This document shows, piece by piece, positions 59,548-64,000 of a stretch of 64,000 nucleotides of DNA. The notes under the pieces were generated by a model. That model did not search any database. It saw only the letters and a program-made list of their open reading frames with translations, and was not told where the DNA came from. This stretch comes from UBA5018 sp947463165 (lineage in GTDB: Bacteria > Cyanobacteriota > Cyanobacteriia > PCC-6307 > Cyanobiaceae). Where the stretch lies: positions 124,001 to 188,000 of the forward strand of contig CALRTY020000001.1 in NCBI GenBank assembly GCA_943371245.1. Reading direction: 5' to 3'. The stretch's first letter is position 1. Each line of letters opens with the position of its first letter. A program made the position numbers and the translations under genes.

Positions 59548-61884
59548 CTAGGCCAGCTCGTCGCTATCCGCGGCCGGCAACAGCTGGCTGCGGGACTGAT
59601 CCCTTTTCAACACGAGCAAGGAGAGGGGTGGTAGGCAGAGGTCCAGGGACTGCTCGTAGCCATGAATGCGCCAGGCATCGGTGAACTTGCCACCAAGGTT
59701 GCCTAAATTACTACCGCCATAGCGCTCGGCGTCGGTGTTGAACACCTCGCCGTAGAAGCCATCCATGGGTACGCCAACCCGGTAATGGGAATGACTTTGA
59801 GGGGTAAAGTTGGCCACCACCACCAGCCAGCTGCCGGTGGCACTTTCCCGGCGCATGAAACTGATCACCGAGTGACGGTTGTCACCACAATCAATCCACT
59901 GGAAACCATACTGATCAAAGTCGTCACGCCAGAGGGCTGGCTCCGCTTTGTAGAACGCATTCAGGTCGCCTACTAGGCATTGCAGCTGCCTATGGGGCTC
60001 GTGCTGAAGCAGTTCCCACTGCAGATCACCCCAGACATTCCACTCCGAGCGCTGGCCAAACTCCATACCCATAAAAATAGTCTTTTTACCGGGATGGGTC
60101 CACATATAGGCCAACAGCGCACGAACGTTGGCAAATTTTTGCCAATCATCTCCAGGCATTTTATGCAGCAAGTTGCTCTTGCCATGCACCACTTCGTCAT
60201 GACTGAGGGCAAGCATGAAGCTCTCAGTATAGGCGTACCAAATAGAGAAGGTTACATTATTTTGATGGAACTGGCGGAACCAGGGGTCCAGTTCAAAATA
60301 ATCCAGCATATCGTGCATCCAGCCCATATTCCACTTCAAATTGAATCCCAGTCCTCCAATATTGGTGGGCTGGGTAACCATGGGCCAGGTGGTGGATTCC
60401 TCGGCGATCGATAGGGCGCCAGGGAAGTGCTGAAACAGCACGTGGTTGGCCTGCTGCAGAAACTTAACCGCCTCTAAATTCTCTCGACCGCCATGTTCGT
60501 TGGCGAGCCATTCCCCATCTGGGCGCAGGTAATCGCGATAGAGCATGGAGGCAACCGCATCCACCCGAATTCCATCAATATGAAATTGCTCGAACCAATA
60601 CACCAGATTCGCAACCAGGAAATTACGCACCTCATTGCGACTGTAGTTAAAGATCAGCGTGCCCCACTCCTTGTGTTCGCCAATGCGGGGATCGGCATGT
60701 TCATAGAGGTGAGCGCCATCGAAAAAGGCCAGGCCATGGGCGTCCTTGGGAAAGTGACCCGGCACCCAGTCGAGAATCACGCCAATGCCTGCGGCGTGGC
60801 AGCGATCTACGAAGTTGCGGAATTCATCAGGACTGCCAAAGCGACTGGTGGGGGCATACCAACCCGTCACCTGATAGCCCCAGGAACCATCAAAGGGATG
60901 CTCCGAGATCGGCATCAGCTCGATGTGGGTGAAACCGCGGGCCTTTACATAGGGGATCACCCGATCGGCCAGTTCCGGGTAGGTGAGCAGTCGGGCACCG
61001 GGCTTGAGATCGGCGGCGGGCACCGGCGCTCGGGCCCTGCCATCGGCTTCCAGATAGGGCTGGTCGGCACTGCCATGCATCCAGCTGCCAAGATGCATCT
61101 CGTACACCGAGATCGGCTGATCCAGCGGATTGGCGCTATCGCGTTGCTGCATCCAGGCGCCATCGGTCCAGGAATAGCCGCCCAGGGGCTCCACGATCGA
61201 ACCATTGGCTGGCCGCACCTCGTGGCGGAAGCCGTAGGGATCAGCCTTCTGATAGCAGTGGCCGGCCTGGGTGCGGATCTCGTACTTGTAAATCTCACCC
61301 GCCTTCAGGCCGGGGATGAACAGCTCCCAGCAGCCCCCCAGCCGACTCTGCATCGGGTGATGGCGGCCATCCCAGCCGTTGAAGTTGCCAAGCACGGCAA
61401 CGCTGAGGGCATTGGGGGCCCAGAGGCAAAAGCACACCCCCTCGATGCCACCCCGCCGGCTGAGGTGGGCCCCCATCCGCTGCCAGATGTGGTGATGGTT
61501 GCCCTCGGCGAACAGATGGCGATCCATCTCGCCCATCCACTCATCCCGGAAGGCCCAGGGGTCGTGGGCCTCGTGTTCGATGCCACCCCGCGACACCCTC
61601 ACCCGATAGCTGGTGCCAGGGTTGATCGGCAGTTCGGTTTCAAAAATCCAGCGGTGGTGGGGATTGGCCAGAGGGATCGGCTCCCCCGCCACCAAGCCAT
61701 GGGCGCCGCCTAGGTCGCCCGCTAGCAACAGATCCACCCGATCGGCCTCGGGCATCCAGACGCGCACCACCCAATTGCCGTTGTCGAGGGCTTGGGGGCC
61801 GAGCAGCGCGAAGGGGTGATCGTGACGACATTCCTCCAGACGCCGGCTGTCGTCCACCATCCAGTCGAGGCTGATCGGAGCCAT
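59548..61884 (-). CDS. glgB: 1,4-alpha-glucan branching enzyme
   Basis: 778 residues from ATG 61884. N-terminal CBM48 domains (HPFALLGPQ; GVCFCLWAPNALSVAVLGNF), GH13 barrel with YEMHLGSW, ELMPISEHPFDGSWGYQVTG, catalytic Asp in GIRVDAVASMLYRDY, Glu in LSIAEEST and Asp in LSHDEVVHGK. Introduces alpha-1,6 branches into glycogen. The frame extends upstream but the extension is not family-like. Confidence 0.95.
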   Translation of the reverse strand: MAPISLDWMVDDSRRLEECRHDHPFALLGPQALDNGNWVVRVWMPEADRVDLLLAGDLGGAHGLVAGEPIPLANPHHRWIFETELPINPGTSYRVRVSRGGIEHEAHDPWAFRDEWMGEMDRHLFAEGNHHHIWQRMGAHLSRRGGIEGVCFCLWAPNALSVAVLGNFNGWDGRHHPMQSRLGGCWELFIPGLKAGEIYKYEIRTQAGHCYQKADPYGFRHEVRPANGSIVEPLGGYSWTDGAWMQQRDSANPLDQPISVYEMHLGSWMHGSADQPYLEADGRARAPVPAADLKPGARLLTYPELADRVIPYVKARGFTHIELMPISEHPFDGSWGYQVTGWYAPTSRFGSPDEFRNFVDRCHAAGIGVILDWVPGHFPKDAHGLAFFDGAHLYEHADPRIGEHKEWGTLIFNYSRNEVRNFLVANLVYWFEQFHIDGIRVDAVASMLYRDYLRPDGEWLANEHGGRENLEAVKFLQQANHVLFQHFPGALSIAEESTTWPMVTQPTNIGGLGFNLKWNMGWMHDMLDYFELDPWFRQFHQNNVTFSIWYAYTESFMLALSHDEVVHGKSNLLHKMPGDDWQKFANVRALLAYMWTHPGKKTIFMGMEFGQRSEWNVWGDLQWELLQHEPHRQLQCLVGDLNAFYKAEPALWRDDFDQYGFQWIDCGDNRHSVISFMRRESATGSWLVVVANFTPQSHSHYRVGVPMDGFYGEVFNTDAERYGGSNLGNLGGKFTDAWRIHGYEQSLDLCLPPLSLLVLKRDQSRSQLLPAADSDELA

Positions 61885-62015
61885 GGAGCACTGTCTGCGG
61901 CGCCGTGAGCTTAGGCGCCTCCCAGGAGTCCGGGCCACCCGGCTGGGGTGCCCAGATCCTCCAATCAAGGCTCTGGTGGGGGGTCTGGACCCAACTTCAG
62001 CAGATTTAATTCAAA

Positions 62016-62804
62016 TTAGCTGCCGCCGCGCAGAGGATTTGGGTCGATGGGGAAGTCGACGCCGGTGATCAAATTGTTGGCATCGAGGATTACAAACAGG
62101 TTGTCGGTGAGCCTGTTGAACTCGGTCTGCACCAGCACCAGGCGCTGATCCGGGTTCTCAGCCGCCTCCACCAGCCGCTTCACCTGGATGAAATTGCCAG
62201 TGCTTCGCTGCAGGCGCTGCCACTTGGCCTGTAGCGAGGCGGCGCTCACCTCCTTCTGCATGGCAGGGCTGAAAAAGCTGCGGGCGCTCACGTATTGGCC
62301 CTGGCTGATGGCGTTCATGAATTGAGCCACCACCTTGCTTGGAGCCTGGTCGGTCTTGTCGATGTAAAAGCCGCTCAACTGACCTTTGGGGTTGAGCATG
62401 AGGAATAGATCTTGCCTGCCAGCAGCGGTAACGACCGCGGCCTCCACCGTTGTGGTTTGCAGGCCGCTCTGAACGCTGAGCAGTTTCCAGCTCAGCAAGC
62501 GGGCGCGTTTAGCCATGGTGGCAGCCACCATGGCTGGGCTACTTACCTGCTGCAACTCAGGCGCGAACTGGCCAAAGCGGGCATTGGCATCTCGATTCCG
62601 CTCGGCCTCGAGGATCTCGTTGGCGGCGGCACGGGCCTGGTCAACGCTCAAGGCCGGCTGGCTGGTGAGCGGCGCAGCCCCACCCGCCTGAGCGAGCGGA
62701 TTTGGCTGGGCACGCACCGGCAGCAAGCAGGGGCCCGCCAGGCTGGCGCCCGCCAGAGCCAAAAGGGTGGCCAGAGCAAAGGCCTTATCGGCGGGGCGCT
62801 GCAT
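62016..62804 (-). CDS. Exported protein of unknown function
   Basis: 262 residues from ATG 62804. Signal peptide-like ALATLLALAGASLAGPCLLP then VRAQPNP. Mature part has two weakly similar halves (AQFAPELQQVSSPAMVAATM-type and FFSPAMQKEVSAASLQAKWQ), reminiscent of DUF3887-type repeats. No catalytic motif seen. Starts 22 bases after the hydrolase upstream, so probably same transcript. Confidence 0.7.
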   Translation of the reverse strand: MQRPADKAFALATLLALAGASLAGPCLLPVRAQPNPLAQAGGAAPLTSQPALSVDQARAAANEILEAERNRDANARFGQFAPELQQVSSPAMVAATMAKRARLLSWKLLSVQSGLQTTTVEAAVVTAAGRQDLFLMLNPKGQLSGFYIDKTDQAPSKVVAQFMNAISQGQYVSARSFFSPAMQKEVSAASLQAKWQRLQRSTGNFIQVKRLVEAAENPDQRLVLVQTEFNRLTDNLFVILDANNLITGVDFPIDPNPLRGGS

Positions 62805-62826
62805 TGGCTGGGCGGAAACTGTTGGC

Positions 62827-64000
62827 TCAGTTTGCCCCAGGTGCCCCTGGGCTGATCGGCACCAACCGCAGCCTGGCCTGGGCCAACTCCAGCCAAATAG
62901 TGATGGTTCGGTGGCTGCTGCTGCTACCGCCCAGGGGCAGGCTGCCGTCGCCGGGATTGACCGAAATTTGAGGCCAGGCCGCCCCCGCCAGCGACAGGCG
63001 CAGGGCCTCACCCGCTTCCAGCCGAGCGGCCAGGGGCTGCAGGTTCAACCGCAGGCGGGGGGCGGACTGATCGGGGCCGGCCTGGCCGTAGACGCGCAAG
63101 AACCCCGTAGCCAACTGGCTTACCCGCTGGCCATCGCCGCTGACCACCGCCAGGGCGGCGGCGAGATCGAAGCTGGCTTGATCGGCGCCCACCGTCAGCA
63201 GCAGTTCCGGTTGGCCCACCAGGGCCAGGCTCTCCGCCAGGGGGGAGCTGGTGAAGCAGACCACATCACAGCGGCCATCGAGGTCGGCCCGATCACAGGG
63301 CCCCGCATCGAGCCCCAGGTGGCCGCCCCGACCGGGCACCGGCCGCCAGGGGTCATGCACAAATTCCACCCGCCCATGGCCCTGGCCGCCGGGCAACAGC
63401 TGGCCCTCGTCGGCGCGGACGGCGGCCAGGCCGCCGCTGGCCAGTCCCCAGCACTGCCCCTCAGGCCCGCCCCCCCCGGCAGAGGGCTGCTCGGCGAAGG
63501 GCTCCCGCAGCCAGCTGCCGCTGCTCTGGCACTGCACAGCAACCGCCACCGCAAGGGTTGACTCGCTGGCCAGCTCCAGGGGCAAGTCGCTAGCCAGCTG
63601 CACGCTTTGCCCCGGGCCGAAAGCTTGTGGAGGGCGCTCAGCTTGCAGATGGCGGCGGAAGAAGGCCAGTTGCAATTCATCGATGCCGCCGCGCCAATCG
63701 AGATGGGTCCAGGCGCCGATGCGCAGCAGGGGCTGTCCACCGGCGGCTAAGCAGCGGCGCCAGAGATCCAGCACGCCCCTCAGATGGGGGTCGTACCAGC
63801 CGCCGATCAACAAGATCGGCTGGCGCAGCAGCGCCAGGGAGATCGGATGCCGCCGCCAGCCCAACTCCTCAGCCGGATCCCTTTGCAGCCAGCCCAGGGC
63901 CATGCCCCGGGGATCGTGCTGGGCCAGCAGGGCCATCCCCTCCCTCAGGAAGGCCTGGCTTTCGAGGCTGCGGCGGATCTGGCTCCAGGCCTGTTCATCC
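62827..64000 (-). CDS. CocE/NonD family hydrolase (C-terminal part, runs off window)
   Basis: The frame is open from 64000 without a stop, about 391 residues visible. LIGGWYDPHLRGVLDLW and RIGAWTHLDWRGG are the Asp and His regions of the alpha/beta hydrolase. The C-terminal half (from about FTSSPLAESLALVGQPELLL) is the jelly-roll of X-Pro dipeptidyl-peptidase/CocE enzymes. The nucleophile Ser lies outside the window. Confidence 0.85.
   Translation of the reverse strand, partial: DEQAWSQIRRSLESQAFLREGMALLAQHDPRGMALGWLQRDPAEELGWRRHPISLALLRQPILLIGGWYDPHLRGVLDLWRRCLAAGGQPLLRIGAWTHLDWRGGIDELQLAFFRRHLQAERPPQAFGPGQSVQLASDLPLELASESTLAVAVAVQCQSSGSWLREPFAEQPSAGGGGPEGQCWGLASGGLAAVRADEGQLLPGGQGHGRVEFVHDPWRPVPGRGGHLGLDAGPCDRADLDGRCDVVCFTSSPLAESLALVGQPELLLTVGADQASFDLAAALAVVSGDGQRVSQLATGFLRVYGQAGPDQSAPRLRLNLQPLAARLEAGEALRLSLAGAAWPQISVNPGDGSLPLGGSSSSHRTITIWLELAQARLRLVPISPGAPGAN

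Noticed and set aside
60493..61713. 406-codon plus-strand frame opposite glgB
   Set aside because: Antisense shadow; glgB has all GH13 motifs on the other strand.
1..64000. tRNA, rRNA or other structured RNA genes
   Set aside because: Intergenic regions were scanned for T-arm-like GGTTCGA words and known RNA contexts; nothing convincing was found. A covariance search would be decisive.

Overview
The window reads as a chromosome segment of a GC-rich picocyanobacterium of the alpha-cyanobacterial (Synechococcus/Cyanobium/Vulcanococcus-like) group. The evidence is a complete cyanobacterial alpha-carboxysome locus with form IA Rubisco, CsoS2, CsoSCA, CsoS4AB, CsoS1D and the NDH-1 CO2-uptake genes ndhF4/ndhD4/chpX; light-independent protochlorophyllide reductase chlNBL; a core-type allophycocyanin subunit; and an NtcA-type glnA promoter. 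The strain or species cannot be fixed from the window.

Layout. 1-16.7 kb: carbon-concentration supercluster. The minus-strand run is csoS1, cbbL, cbbS, csoS2, csoSCA, csoS4A, csoS4B, csoS1E, bacterioferritin, ndhF4, ndhD4, chpX. rdgB and csoS1D sit upstream, the known picocyanobacterial order. 17.1-23.1 kb: chlorophyll/tetrapyrrole genes chlN-chlB-chlL and convergent hemL. 23.2-31.9 kb: housekeeping and conserved cyanobacterial genes (glcD, xthA, an exported protein, a TPR protein, DUF554, an M41-like protein, larC, an LPG-synthase-like membrane protein). 31.9-47.2 kb: a rearranged accessory island. It holds two paralogous exported proteins, a HicBA toxin-antitoxin, a K+ channel, vapB with a broken vapC, a decayed second hicA, integron attC-like sites, IS remnants, an AT-rich foreign gene, and a bicarbonate-uptake module (Na+/H+ antiporter, sbtA, sbtB, psiE-like). 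That module lies between two direct copies of a DUF3148-type/DUF4334 gene pair. 47.2-64 kb: core genes bioY-lspA-FHA/PBP-GTPase, a PLP decarboxylase, tadA, a photorespiratory aminotransferase, apcF, glnA, a methyltransferase, glgB, an exported protein and the 3' part of a CocE-type hydrolase.

How the genes work together. SbtA imports bicarbonate with Na+, and the neighbouring antiporter can restore the Na+ gradient. NDH-1(4) with ChpX converts CO2 to bicarbonate. CsoSCA dehydrates bicarbonate inside the carboxysome for Rubisco, packed by CsoS2 within the CsoS1/CsoS1D/CsoS1E/CsoS4 shell. GlcD and the serine/alanine-glyoxylate aminotransferase handle photorespiratory products, and GlgB stores fixed carbon.

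Two patterns stand out. (1) Many intergenic spaces contain their own short degenerate tandem array (unit 9-28 nt). These arrays repeatedly start at, or contain, the stop codon of the neighbouring gene (cbbS, csoS1D, chlL, hemL, the TPR gene, glnA, xthA), and some run into coding ends. (2) The 33.7-36.6 kb part of the island looks like a small, decaying cluster of integron gene cassettes without a visible integrase. No tRNA, rRNA or CRISPR array was recognised.
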